The notes under the pieces are model-generated. The model was not told the origin of the DNA and did not search any database. It saw only the letters and a program-made list of their open reading frames with translations. This document shows positions 1 to 7,922 of a DNA stretch of 64,000 bases, in pieces. The translations under genes and the position numbers were made by a program. The stretch lies in contig NZ_CP126257.1 in NCBI RefSeq assembly GCF_003234175.2, positions 1,674,001-1,738,000 on the forward strand. Direction: 5' to 3'. Source of the DNA: Curtobacterium sp. MCSS17_007. Lineage in GTDB: Bacteria; Actinomycetota; Actinomycetes; Actinomycetales; Microbacteriaceae. The number at the start of each line of letters is the position of its first letter. Position 1 is the first letter of the stretch.

Positions 1-854
1 CCCTTCGGGCCGCGCGGCAGGTCGGACGCGTCGAGCAGCGGGTTCGGCTTCACGCCGGCGGTCCAGACGATGAGCCCGGCGGCGAACTCGTCACCGTCGG
101 ACAGCTTGACGACGCCGCCCTCGCAGCTCGGCATCGTCGTCTTCAGGCGGACGTCGATCCCGCGGGCACGGAGCGACTCGAGGGTCCACTTCGACAGCTC
201 CGGACCGACCTCCGGCGCGACGCGGTCGAGCGCGTCGATGAGCACCCAACGGGGCTGCTCACCCGCGAGCGACGGGTACGTCTTGATGGCGGCCTGCGAC
301 ACGTCGAAGAGCTCACCGATCGCCTCGACGCCGGTGTAGCCACCGCCGATGAAGATGCTCGTGAGCAGACGGCGACGCTCGTCCTCGTCGCGGGTCGCGG
401 CGGCCTTCGCGATGTTGTCGAGGAGCTTCGCGCGGACGTAGGCCGCCTCCTCCACGGTCTTGAAGCCGACGCCGTGCTCCTCGAGCCCGGGGGTCGGGAA
501 GGTGCGGGTGACCGAGCCGAGCGCGACGACGAGCTGGTCGTAGCCGAGCGTGCGGTCGTCGCCGCCCGCCGTGGCGATCGACACCGTCTTGTCCTTCGAC
601 GAGATCCCGGTGACCTTGCCCTGGATGACGCGGGTCTTCTTCAGCGCACGACGCAGTTCGAAGGTCACGTCCTTCGGCGCGATGTGGCCGCCGGCGACCT
701 CCGGCAGGAACGGCAGGTACGTGTAGTACGTGTTCTGGTCCACCAGCGTGATCCGCATCGGCACGGTCGCGGCGTGCTTCTGGAGCTGCTTGACCGTGGT
801 GTAGCCGGCGGAACCGCCGCCGAGGACGAGGACGTGAGGGATGGAGTCTGCCAT
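1..854 (-). CDS. Type II NADH dehydrogenase-like FAD oxidoreductase (partial, C-terminus outside window)
   Basis: The protein starts at the ATG at 854 (MADSIPHVLVLGGGSAGY) and runs off the left edge after about 284 residues. The N-terminal GGGSAG loop is a Rossmann FAD-binding motif. A second one, IFIGGGYTGVEAIGEL near residue 168, fits the NAD(P)H-binding fold inserted in this pyridine nucleotide-disulfide oxidoreductase family. LVVALGSVTRTFPTPG and LIVWTAGVKPNPLLD are typical of NDH-2 proteins, which pass electrons from NADH to quinone at the inner face of the membrane without pumping protons. The membrane-anchoring C-terminus cannot be judged here. A TAGACC box six bases before the ATG suggests a leaderless transcript. 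Ferredoxin or rubredoxin reductases are related alternatives. Confidence 0.88.
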   Translation of the reverse strand, partial: MADSIPHVLVLGGGSAGYTTVKQLQKHAATVPMRITLVDQNTYYTYLPFLPEVAGGHIAPKDVTFELRRALKKTRVIQGKVTGISSKDKTVSIATAGGDDRTLGYDQLVVALGSVTRTFPTPGLEEHGVGFKTVEEAAYVRAKLLDNIAKAAATRDEDERRRLLTSIFIGGGYTGVEAIGELFDVSQAAIKTYPSLAGEQPRWVLIDALDRVAPEVGPELSKWTLESLRARGIDVRLKTTMPSCEGGVVKLSDGDEFAAGLIVWTAGVKPNPLLDASDLPRGPK

Positions 855-860
855 GCACCC

Positions 861-866
861 GGTCTA
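861..866 (-). promoter_or_regulatory. -10 box, leaderless promoter of the NADH dehydrogenase-like gene
   Basis: Read on the minus strand this is TAGACC followed by six bases and then the ATG at 854. It matches the TANNNT-type box seen before many genes of this window, except that the last base is C. Confidence 0.4.
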
Positions 867-942
867 CCGGAAGAACCCCTGTGACGTCACCAAGCCGCGC
901 CGCCCGGTCCGCGCACCGCAGCCGGATCGGTCGCTCGGCCCG

Positions 943-1152
943 TCACCGTCCGCGCGGACGGTCCTGCAGGCGCCACCAGGCGGTCTCGGCCAGCTCGGGG
1001 CCGGTGTAGACGCCGTGCTGGGTGCGGCGGGACTCGGTGAGCGAGAACCGACGCAGGCGGTAGCCGCCGCCGAAGCGGTCGATGATCGCCTCGGGCGAGG
1101 ACTCGGGTGTGCGCTTCACGAGCCACGTGCGGTCGTCGACGGGCTCGATCAC
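943..1152 (-). CDS. Small hypothetical protein (69 aa)
   Basis: The frame opens with GTG at 1152 (MIEPVDDRTWLVKRTPES) and ends at a TGA at 943. I do not recognise a family. It is basic and tryptophan-containing, with no membrane segment and no cysteines. It begins 43 bases after the helicase stop on the same strand, so it is probably the last gene of the dinB-helicase operon. No clear Shine-Dalgarno sequence precedes the GTG, but the third-position GC bias and non-repetitive composition look like coding sequence rather than a shadow. Conservation in relatives would settle it. Confidence 0.5.
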   Translation of the reverse strand: MIEPVDDRTWLVKRTPESSPEAIIDRFGGGYRLRRFSLTESRRTQHGVYTGPELAETAWWRLQDRPRGR

Positions 1153-1195
1153 GCGGGGACCCCGGACCGTTCCGTCATCGCGCCCGGGCCCGCTG

Positions 1196-3142
1196 TCACC
1201 GGCGGCCGCCGATGCGGGAGCGCAGCACGTCGATGCGCTTCTGGATCTGCTCGATGCTCGCCTGCGCGACGGCCGGTCCGCCGCTGATGCGCCGGAGTTC
1301 GGCGTGGATCGCGCCGTGCGGCTCGTTCGAGTGGCGCGACCAGATCGACACGAGCCGTGCGAGCTCGGTCCGCTGCTCCTTGAGCGTCTGGTACATCGGG
1401 CGCGCCTCGTCCTGCTTCGGCTTGGGCAGGCCGTCCTTCGCGGCGCGGCCCCGCGACCGCTTCGCCTGCGAGGCCTGGCGGGCCCGCAGCAGGTCGCGCA
1501 CCTGGTCGGGTTCGAGCAGTCCCGGTATCCCGATGAAGTCGAGCTCCTCGAGCGAACCGACCTCGCCACCGGTGCCGAACTCACCGCCGTCGTAGAGCAC
1601 CCGGTCGAAGGAGGCCTGCGAGTCGAGCGCCTCGAACGGCTGCACCTCGAGCAGGCTCTCGGACGCCCGGTCCTCCTTGTTCGCCTCGGCGACCATGGCG
1701 TCCTCGGGGTTGTACATCCCGTCGTCGGCGTCCTTCGGCCGGTCGAGGGCGTGGTCCCGCTCGAGCTCGAGCGACGCGGCGAGGGCCATGAGCCCGGGCA
1801 CGCTCGGGAGGAAGACGCTCGCGGTCTCACCGCGGCGGCGCGCCCGCACGAAGCGGCCGATCACCTGGGCGAAGAACAGCGGCGTGCTCGCACTCGTGGC
1901 GTACACGCCGACGCAGAGCCGGGGCACGTCGACACCTTCGGACACCATGCGGACGGCGACCATCCAGCGCGAGGTGTCCTCCGAGTACGCCTGGATGCGG
2001 CTCGAGGCAGCTGCCTCGTCGGAGAGCACCACGGTCGGACGCTCACCGGTGATCTGTTGCAGGATCCGGGCGTAGGCGCGGGCCGTCGTGGTGTCGGTGG
2101 CGATCACCAGGCCGCCGGCGTCCGGCACGCCGCGCCGGACCTCGGTCAGACGCTTGTCGGCCGCCGAGAGCACGGCGGGCATCCACTCGCCCTCGGGCGA
2201 GAGCGCGGTCCGCCAGGCCTGGGCCGTGATGTCCTTCGTCACCTGCTCACCGAGGGACGCCGACATCTCGTCGCCCATCCGGGTCTTCCAGCGCATCTGG
2301 CCCGCGTAGGCCATGAAGAGCACCGGCCGGACCACGCCGTCCTTGAGCGCGCGCCCGTAGCCGTAGTTGTAGTCGGAGATCGAGGTGCGGATCCCCTGCG
2401 CGTCCGGGGCGTACTGCACGAACGGGATCGGCGCGGTGTCCGAGCGGAACGGCGTACCGGACAGTGAGAGCCTGCGGGTGGCCCCGGTGAACGCCTCGCG
2501 GATGCCGTCACCCCACGTGAGCGCGTCGCCGCCGTGGTGCACCTCGTCGAGGATGACGAGCGTCTTGCCGCCCGCGGTGATCTTCTGGTGCACCTCGGGG
2601 TTCATGCCGACCTGCGCGTAGGTGATCGCCACGCCCTGGTAGTGGCGCCCGAACATCCCGTCGCCGTTCCTGAACATCGGGTCGATCCGGATGCCCACTC
2701 GGTCGGCGGAGTCCGCCCACTGCCGTTTGAGGTGTTCCGTCGGGGCCACGACCACGATGCGGTCGACGGTCCCGCGGGCGAGGAGCTCGGTCGCGAGGCG
2801 GAGCGCGAAGGTCGTCTTGCCGGCGCCGGGGGTGGCGGCTGCGAGGAAGTCGCGCGGCTCGGTCTCGAAGTACTTCGTCAGCGCCTCGACCTGCCACGCG
2901 CGGAGCTTCGACGCGGTCCCCCAGGCCGCCCGCTCCGGGAACGCCGGCGACAGGTGCTCGGCGGCCGCGTTACCGGCGTTCTCCGCCTGGACCACGGCCT
3001 CGTCACGGGGTCGGGCAGCAGCCGGCCCGGCCGGTTCGCCGCCGGCCGCGGACTGCTCCCGCGTCGCCTGGTCGACGCCGTCCGGGGTGTCGCCCCACAG
3101 CGTCGCGGGCTGCTGCTGGTCGTCGTACTCCGCTGCGCTCAC
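1196..3142 (-). CDS. DEAD/DEAH-box superfamily II helicase (648 aa)
   Basis: This is a single-polypeptide SF2 helicase. Walker A is ATPGAGKTT near residues 103-111, the Walker B box is DEVH near 199-202, motif III is SLSGTP near 227-232, and motif VI is QVIGRFVRARR in the second RecA domain. The first about 70 residues are low-complexity and polar, and a helical tail follows the helicase core. Proteins of this type are annotated as DNA or RNA helicases in Actinobacteria and resemble the type III restriction and UvrB-like group; the substrate is unknown. The GTG at 3142 is chosen because upstream in-frame starts would lie inside dinB. It starts 17 bases after the dinB stop, so the two are probably co-transcribed, which hints at a DNA-damage role (inference). 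Confidence 0.85.
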   Translation of the reverse strand: MSAAEYDDQQQPATLWGDTPDGVDQATREQSAAGGEPAGPAAARPRDEAVVQAENAGNAAAEHLSPAFPERAAWGTASKLRAWQVEALTKYFETEPRDFLAAATPGAGKTTFALRLATELLARGTVDRIVVVAPTEHLKRQWADSADRVGIRIDPMFRNGDGMFGRHYQGVAITYAQVGMNPEVHQKITAGGKTLVILDEVHHGGDALTWGDGIREAFTGATRRLSLSGTPFRSDTAPIPFVQYAPDAQGIRTSISDYNYGYGRALKDGVVRPVLFMAYAGQMRWKTRMGDEMSASLGEQVTKDITAQAWRTALSPEGEWMPAVLSAADKRLTEVRRGVPDAGGLVIATDTTTARAYARILQQITGERPTVVLSDEAAASSRIQAYSEDTSRWMVAVRMVSEGVDVPRLCVGVYATSASTPLFFAQVIGRFVRARRRGETASVFLPSVPGLMALAASLELERDHALDRPKDADDGMYNPEDAMVAEANKEDRASESLLEVQPFEALDSQASFDRVLYDGGEFGTGGEVGSLEELDFIGIPGLLEPDQVRDLLRARQASQAKRSRGRAAKDGLPKPKQDEARPMYQTLKEQRTELARLVSIWSRHSNEPHGAIHAELRRISGGPAVAQASIEQIQKRIDVLRSRIGGRR

Positions 3143-3159
3143 TTCACGCGATCCTACCG

Positions 3160-4410
3160 TCAGGACGGGTCCTGCCGGGCGTGCGGCGGACGCTGCTCGG
3201 GCGTGCCGCGCACCAGCGAGGCGGGTCGCAGCACGCCGGCGCCGAAGCGTGCGGCGACCGCGTCGACGGTGGTCTCCGTCTCCCGCCACGGCGCGTCGTC
3301 GTCCCACAGGGCGTTGCTCGCTGCGGCGGGCACGAGGTTCTCACCACGGACGCCGATCAGCCGGATCCGGTTGCCCGGCCGGTGCAGCACGTCGTAGAGC
3401 TCGACCGCCTCGTGGTGCAGTCGCTTGGCGACGTCGGTCGGTTCGGCGAGCGTGCGGGACCGGGTCAGCGTGCTGAAGTCGGTGTACCGGACCTTGAGCG
3501 CGACGGTGCGGGCCTGCACGTCGGCCCGGCGCAGGCGGACGGCGACCTTGTCGGCGAGGCGCAGGAGCTCGCGGGCGACGTCGTCGCGCTCGGTCAGGTC
3601 GCGGCCGAAGGTGACCTCGTGCCCGATCGACTTCTCGCTGACACCGGTGTCGACCACGCGGGGGTCGCGACCCCAGGACAGGTCGTGCAGGCGCTGACCG
3701 CCAGCGGACCCGAGCGCGGCGACGAGCGACGGCAGCGGCGTGTGCGCGAGGTCGCCGACGGTTCGGATCCCCCGCCGTTCGAGCTTCTCCTGGGTCGTGC
3801 CGCCGACGCCCCAGAGTGCCGAGACCGGCTGAGGGTGCAGGAAGGCCACGGTGTGCTCGGCCGGCACGACGAGGAGCCCGTCGGGCTTGGACCGGCTCGA
3901 CGCGAGCTTGGCGACGAACTTCGTCGACGCCGCTCCGACGGAGCAGTGCAGTCCGGTCTCGCGGAGCACCGCGGCGCGGATCGCGGTGCCGATCTGCCAC
4001 GGGGTGCCGTACAGGCGGAGGGCGCCGGCGACGTCGAGGAACGCCTCGTCGATGCCGAGCTTCTCGACCTTCGGGGTGAACTGCCCGAAGACGCGCATCA
4101 CCGCCGCCGACTTCGCCGCGTACTTCTCGAAGTGCGGCTCGACGATGACCGCGTTCGGGCAGCGCCGCTTGGCCACGGCCATCGGCATCGCGGAGTTCAC
4201 GCCGTACCGGCGCGCCTCGTACGTCGCGGCGGTGACGACGGATCGGTCGGAGTCGTGCCCGACGATGACGGGGAGCCCGCGCAGGTCAGGACGGTCCAGC
4301 AGCTCGACCGAGGCGAAGAAGGCGTCCATGTCGACGTGCAGCACGGTCGCCGTCACGTCGTCGACCGGGCGGTCGGAGACGAGCCGGTTGCGTCCGTCCT
4401 GCTTGCTCAC
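3160..4410 (-). CDS. dinB: DNA polymerase IV (Y-family translesion polymerase, 416 aa)
   Basis: Y-family polymerase that copies past damaged template bases. The N-terminal palm carries the metal-binding DMDAFFASVE (Asp27 and Asp29) and the second catalytic block GIDEAFLD. The fingers motif YEARRYGVNSAMP, the thumb HhH region (LWGVGGTTQEKL) and a little-finger domain follow. Length is normal for actinobacterial DinB. I see no clear QxxLF-type clamp-binding peptide at the C-terminus. GTG at 4410 is preferred over an upstream ATG because a CATCAT -10-like box ends six bases before it, as in other leaderless genes here. The helicase follows in the same direction. No SOS (LexA) palindrome is visible upstream. 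Confidence 0.95.
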   Translation of the reverse strand: MSKQDGRNRLVSDRPVDDVTATVLHVDMDAFFASVELLDRPDLRGLPVIVGHDSDRSVVTAATYEARRYGVNSAMPMAVAKRRCPNAVIVEPHFEKYAAKSAAVMRVFGQFTPKVEKLGIDEAFLDVAGALRLYGTPWQIGTAIRAAVLRETGLHCSVGAASTKFVAKLASSRSKPDGLLVVPAEHTVAFLHPQPVSALWGVGGTTQEKLERRGIRTVGDLAHTPLPSLVAALGSAGGQRLHDLSWGRDPRVVDTGVSEKSIGHEVTFGRDLTERDDVARELLRLADKVAVRLRRADVQARTVALKVRYTDFSTLTRSRTLAEPTDVAKRLHHEAVELYDVLHRPGNRIRLIGVRGENLVPAAASNALWDDDAPWRETETTVDAVAARFGAGVLRPASLVRGTPEQRPPHARQDPS

Positions 4411-4416
4411 CCGGCG

Positions 4417-4422
4417 ATGATG
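4417..4422 (-). promoter_or_regulatory. -10-like box of dinB
   Basis: CATCAT on the minus strand, six bases before the dinB GTG. It is a weak match to TANNNT, so it is supported mainly by its position. Confidence 0.3.
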
Positions 4423-4465
4423 CCACGTGCCACCGACACGGACATCGCCAGCGCCGGGCACCGGC

Positions 4466-5623
4466 TCAGGCGAGCGGCCCGAGCTCCTTCGCGGCGATCG
4501 TGCGGGCCGCGGAGTCGCGCGTCGACGGGTGGTACTGCCCGGCCCGGACGTCCCGGGCCAGTCGGGCGAGCTCCGACGACGCCCGGAAGGCCGACCCGCC
4601 GGCGAGCCGCAGCGCCTCGTCCACCACGTGCTGCGCCGCGTCCACCGTCCGCGCCTTCGTGCCCACGAGCAGCGGGAACCACCGGGCGCCGAGGTCGTCC
4701 AGCTCGTCGACGGACCGTGCCAGCGAGGACACCTGCAGGGTCACCGCGTCCACCGAGCCGCGGAGGTCGGCGACCGCCCGCCGCACGTCGGGGTCCTGCG
4801 ACCGCGGGAGCCCGTCCCGCCCGAGTCGCCCGGACACCGCCGCGACGGCCAGCTCGAGCGCCCGCTCGGCGATCCCGACGTACACCGATGCCACGAGCAG
4901 TTCGAACGCCGCGAAGACGCCGAAGACGAGCGGGTCCTGCGTGGGCCCGACGGGGAGCACCCGCACGATCCGCGACGCCGGCACGTGCACACCGTGGAGC
5001 AGCGTCGTGCGGCTCTGGGTGGCGCGCATCCCGAGCGTGTCCCAGTCGTCGAGGTGCTCGACGTCGCCGTCCGACCGCAGCACGAAGCCGTGCACGAGCC
5101 GCGGTTCGGGCCCGCTGGTGTCCTTGCCGAACACGCTGAGGACGTCCCACGCCGGGGCGAGGGAGGTGGACACCTTCGTGCCGGAGAAGCGGTAGCCACC
5201 GTCGCCGTCCGGCTCCGCCGTCGTCGACGAGTCGAACAGCACGGCGTCGTTGCCGGGTTCGCTCACCCCGAACGCGAGCAGGTGGTCGTCCGCCGCCTGG
5301 TCGGTGACGGTCCGGAGGAACGACCCGCCCCGCACGGTGACCGCTCGCGCTGCCTGCACCCACACCTGGTGCATCCCGAGCCCGAGCGCCGTCGCCGGCG
5401 CGGCCCGCGCGAGCCGCCGCTGCAGGGCGCTGGTGGCCGCGAGCCCGAGCCCGGCGCCGCCCTGCTCGACGGGCACCCCGATCCGGAGCCAGCCCGCCGC
5501 ACGGAGCTCGTCGAGGTCCTCGGTGCAGAACGCGTTCTCGGCGTCGTACCGCGGCGCGCGAGCGGCGATCCGCTCCAGCAGGTCCTCCGGCAGCGTCCAC
5601 CCGGGGTCGTCGACCAACGTCAT
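4466..5623 (-). CDS. Acyl-CoA dehydrogenase family protein (385 aa)
   Basis: The sequence follows the acyl-CoA dehydrogenase fold: an N-terminal helical domain with GWLRIGVPVEQGGAGLGL, a middle beta domain with LLAFGVSEPGNDA and YRFSGTKVSTSLAPAWD, and a C-terminal four-helix domain ending LARDVRAGQYHPSTRD. These FAD enzymes oxidise acyl-CoA or related substrates. The protein is more divergent than fatty-acid ACADs, so a role in DszC-like or other flavin chemistry is also possible and the substrate is unknown. The ATG at 5623 is preceded by TAGTCT six bases upstream, indicating a leaderless transcript. It is divergent from the SGNH hydrolase gene across only 23 bases. Confidence 0.85.
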   Translation of the reverse strand: MTLVDDPGWTLPEDLLERIAARAPRYDAENAFCTEDLDELRAAGWLRIGVPVEQGGAGLGLAATSALQRRLARAAPATALGLGMHQVWVQAARAVTVRGGSFLRTVTDQAADDHLLAFGVSEPGNDAVLFDSSTTAEPDGDGGYRFSGTKVSTSLAPAWDVLSVFGKDTSGPEPRLVHGFVLRSDGDVEHLDDWDTLGMRATQSRTTLLHGVHVPASRIVRVLPVGPTQDPLVFGVFAAFELLVASVYVGIAERALELAVAAVSGRLGRDGLPRSQDPDVRRAVADLRGSVDAVTLQVSSLARSVDELDDLGARWFPLLVGTKARTVDAAQHVVDEALRLAGGSAFRASSELARLARDVRAGQYHPSTRDSAARTIAAKELGPLA

Positions 5624-5629
5624 GCGACG

Positions 5630-5639
5630 AGACTACGGT
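5630..5639. promoter_or_regulatory. Overlapping divergent -10 boxes
   Basis: Minus-strand TAGTCT (5630-5635) lies six bases before the acyl-CoA dehydrogenase ATG. Plus-strand TACGGT (5634-5639) lies seven bases before the SGNH hydrolase GTG. The boxes share the TA at 5634-5635, so both promoters cannot be melted by polymerase at the same moment. The -35 regions would sit inside the opposite genes. Confidence 0.55.
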
Positions 5640-5646
5640 CGGAGGG

Positions 5647-6438
5647 GTGTCAGCTCGTCATGCGTGGTCCAGGTACGTCGCGATCGGTGACTCGTTCACC
5701 GAGGGGATCGGCGATCCCGACCCCACGGTCCCCGGCGGCCACCGCGGCTGGGCCGACCGGGTGGCCGAGGTCCTCGCCGGGCAGACGGACGACTTCGCGT
5801 ACGCCAACCTCGCGGTCCGCGGGCGCCTGCTCGGACAGATCGTCGATGAGCAGGTCGAGCCGGCCCTCGCCCTCCACCCCGACCTCGTGACGGTCTCCGC
5901 CGGCGGCAACGACATCATCCGGCCGGGGTCGGACCCCGACGAGCTCGCCGAGCGGTTCGACGGCATGGTCGAGCGACTGCGGAGCGACGGCGCGACCGTC
6001 GTGCTCTTCACCGGGCCGGACGTCGGCATGACGCCCGTGCTCGGCATGGTCCGGGGCAAGACGGCGGTCTACAACGAGAACCTGCACGCGATCGCGCTCA
6101 AGCACGACGCCCTCGTCGCCGACATGTGGGCGCTGCGTGTCCTGCGGGACCCCCGGATGTGGGCGCCCGACCGACTGCACCACTCCCCGACCGGTCACGC
6201 GACCGTCGCCGCCGCCGTCCTCGACGCCCTCGGGGTCGAGCACGGACTCGACCCGGTGACGCCGGAGCCGCTCGAGGCCCGGCCGTGGCGCGAGGCCCGG
6301 GTCGAGGACCTCGGCTGGGCGCGCGAGTACCTCGTCCCCTGGGTCGTGCGGCGCATCCGGCACACGTCGTCCGGCGACGGCATCAGCGCCAAGCGTCCCG
6401 ACCTGCAGCCCGTCGTCGAGGCGTCCGACACGCCCTGA
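5647..6438 (+). CDS. SGNH/GDSL-family hydrolase (263 aa)
   Basis: Esterase/lipase-like enzyme. Block I is YVAIGDSFTEG with the nucleophile Ser16, block II is the region around NLAVRG, block III is SAGGNDI, and block V is DRLHHSPTGH, supplying the Asp and His of the triad. There is no signal peptide or membrane segment, so it is probably cytoplasmic. The natural substrate cannot be told from the sequence. GTG at 5647 is chosen because a TACGGT -10 box ends seven bases before it. The GGAGG at 5641-5645 is too close to the start to act as a ribosome binding site, so a leaderless message is the better reading. Confidence 0.9.
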   Translation: MSARHAWSRYVAIGDSFTEGIGDPDPTVPGGHRGWADRVAEVLAGQTDDFAYANLAVRGRLLGQIVDEQVEPALALHPDLVTVSAGGNDIIRPGSDPDELAERFDGMVERLRSDGATVVLFTGPDVGMTPVLGMVRGKTAVYNENLHAIALKHDALVADMWALRVLRDPRMWAPDRLHHSPTGHATVAAAVLDALGVEHGLDPVTPEPLEARPWREARVEDLGWAREYLVPWVVRRIRHTSSGDGISAKRPDLQPVVEASDTP

Positions 6439-6459
6439 CGCGGACCGCGCCCCGGACGA

Positions 6460-6480
6460 CCGCTGCACCCCCGTGTGCGG
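6460..6480. terminator. Candidate bidirectional terminator hairpin
   Basis: CCGC-tg-CAC, a CCCC loop, then GTG-t-GCGG, located between the convergent SGNH hydrolase and beta-lactamase-fold genes. An outer CCGGAC/GTCCGG pair at 6452-6457 and 6490-6495 could extend it. There is no T-run. Confidence 0.35.
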
Positions 6481-6511
6481 AGGCGTGGTGTCCGGCCGGT
6501 GGCGCGACCGG

Positions 6512-7909
6512 TCAGTCGGTCGGGCGACGCAGCGTCAGCGGTCCGTCGTGCAGGGGCTGGGTGACCCACTCCCCCGACGCCGTCCCGGTCGCGGGGTCGA
6601 GCCGGAGCCGCGCGGCGTGCGGCGTCTCGACGAACCGGACGACGACCTGCACGGTGCCGTCGGGCCCGGTCGCGGCACTCGCGGCGAGCGGTCCCTCGAC
6701 GGCCCACGCTCCCTGCCCGACCGGGACCGACAGGAGACCGCCGTCGACGTCGACCGTGAGCCGCCAGTCCTCGGCGTCGGGTTCCAACCGGAGCCCCTCG
6801 AGCACGCCGTCCGACTCGTACGACCCGGCCGCGCCGTCGGCGAGGCGCCCACCCGACACCGGGGGCAGCCCGAGGGAGGCGAGTCGCGCCTCCAGACCGG
6901 CATCCGCGTCGGGGACGACCGCGGCACCTTCCTGCGCCGTCGAGCCGTCCTGCGGCACGATCGCCGGCAGCAGGTGCTGCCAGGCGGCGTCGAGCACGGC
7001 CTGCATGTCGAGGGACTGTCCGGTCAGGGCGAGCACGACGTCCTGCTCGGGCAGGACCACGCAGAACTGGCCGTACGCGCCGTCGCCGCGGAAGCCGTGG
7101 CGGGCCATCCAGAACTGGAAGCCGTAGCCCTGGCGCCAGTCCGGGTCCTCCTCGTCCGGGTTCTCGACCTGCGTGCTCGTCGCGGCGTCGACCCAGTCCT
7201 CGTCGAGGATCCGCGCGCCGTCCCACACGCCCCGCTGCAGGTACAGCTGGCCGAGCGCTGCGACGGCGGCGGTCGGTGCGTACGCGCCGCTGAAGCCGAG
7301 CTCGGCACCGGTGTCGTCGCGCTTCCAGGCGAGGTCGTGGATGCCCAGCGGGTCGAGCAGGCGCGGGCGCAGGTAGTCGACGAGCGTGACGCCGCTGGTC
7401 CGGCGGACGATCGCGGCGAGCGTGTACGTGCACGGCTGGTTGTAGGCGAAGACGGTGCCGGGTTCCTCGTCCGGCGGGGTGAGGAGGAAGCCGCGGACCA
7501 GGTCCTCCGGGTCGGTGGCCTCGGCCCGCTGCAGGGTCTCCTCGCGGTGCCCGGAGGCCATCGCGAGCAGGTGCCGGACCCGCATCCGACGACTGCGGTC
7601 GTCGGTGACGTCCGCGTCGAGTTCCGGGAAGTACGAGAGCACCGTGGCGTCCAGGTCGACGAGACCCTCGCGCACGGCGATGCCGACGGCGGCGGCCGTG
7701 AAGCTCTTGCTGAGCGAGTAGAGCAGGTGGACGCGATCCGCGGCGTACGGCGCCCACCACCCCTGGGCGGCGACGCGGCCGTGCCGCAGCAGCACGACGC
7801 CGTGCGGCTCGACGTCCGGGGTCGACTCGAGGGTGTCCAGGAACGCGGTGATCCCGCGTGCGTCGATGCCGAGGGCGGACGGGGTGCTGCGCGGGAACGT
7901 CGTCGTCAC
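6512..7909 (-). CDS. Serine hydrolase, beta-lactamase/class C PBP fold (465 aa)
   Basis: The protein belongs to the beta-lactamase superfamily (PF00144 type). It has an SxxK active site in LLYSLSKSFTA, the tyrosine motif in VFAYNQPCTYTLAAIV, and a possible third motif around RHGFRGDGAYGQF. No signal peptide is present, which argues for an intracellular esterase or peptidase rather than a secreted beta-lactamase. The last about 120 residues look like a separate beta-rich domain. GTG at 7909 follows a TAGGCT -10 box by seven bases. That box includes the TAG stop codon of the upstream carboxypeptidase gene, so this gene seems to have its own leaderless promoter inside an apparent operon. Confidence 0.85.
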   Translation of the reverse strand: MTTTFPRSTPSALGIDARGITAFLDTLESTPDVEPHGVVLLRHGRVAAQGWWAPYAADRVHLLYSLSKSFTAAAVGIAVREGLVDLDATVLSYFPELDADVTDDRSRRMRVRHLLAMASGHREETLQRAEATDPEDLVRGFLLTPPDEEPGTVFAYNQPCTYTLAAIVRRTSGVTLVDYLRPRLLDPLGIHDLAWKRDDTGAELGFSGAYAPTAAVAALGQLYLQRGVWDGARILDEDWVDAATSTQVENPDEEDPDWRQGYGFQFWMARHGFRGDGAYGQFCVVLPEQDVVLALTGQSLDMQAVLDAAWQHLLPAIVPQDGSTAQEGAAVVPDADAGLEARLASLGLPPVSGGRLADGAAGSYESDGVLEGLRLEPDAEDWRLTVDVDGGLLSVPVGQGAWAVEGPLAASAATGPDGTVQVVVRFVETPHAARLRLDPATGTASGEWVTQPLHDGPLTLRRPTD

Positions 7910-7916
7910 GCTGCCG

Positions 7917-7922
7917 AGCCTA
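7917..7922 (-). promoter_or_regulatory. -10 box overlapping the upstream gene's stop codon
   Basis: TAGGCT on the minus strand, seven bases before the hydrolase GTG at 7909. Its first three bases are the TAG stop of the D,D-carboxypeptidase gene. Confidence 0.5.

Noticed and set aside
3143..3307. Longer N-terminus of the helicase starting at an ATG inside dinB
   Set aside because: It would overlap the end of dinB and is Arg-rich shadow sequence. GTG at 3142 fits the gene spacing.
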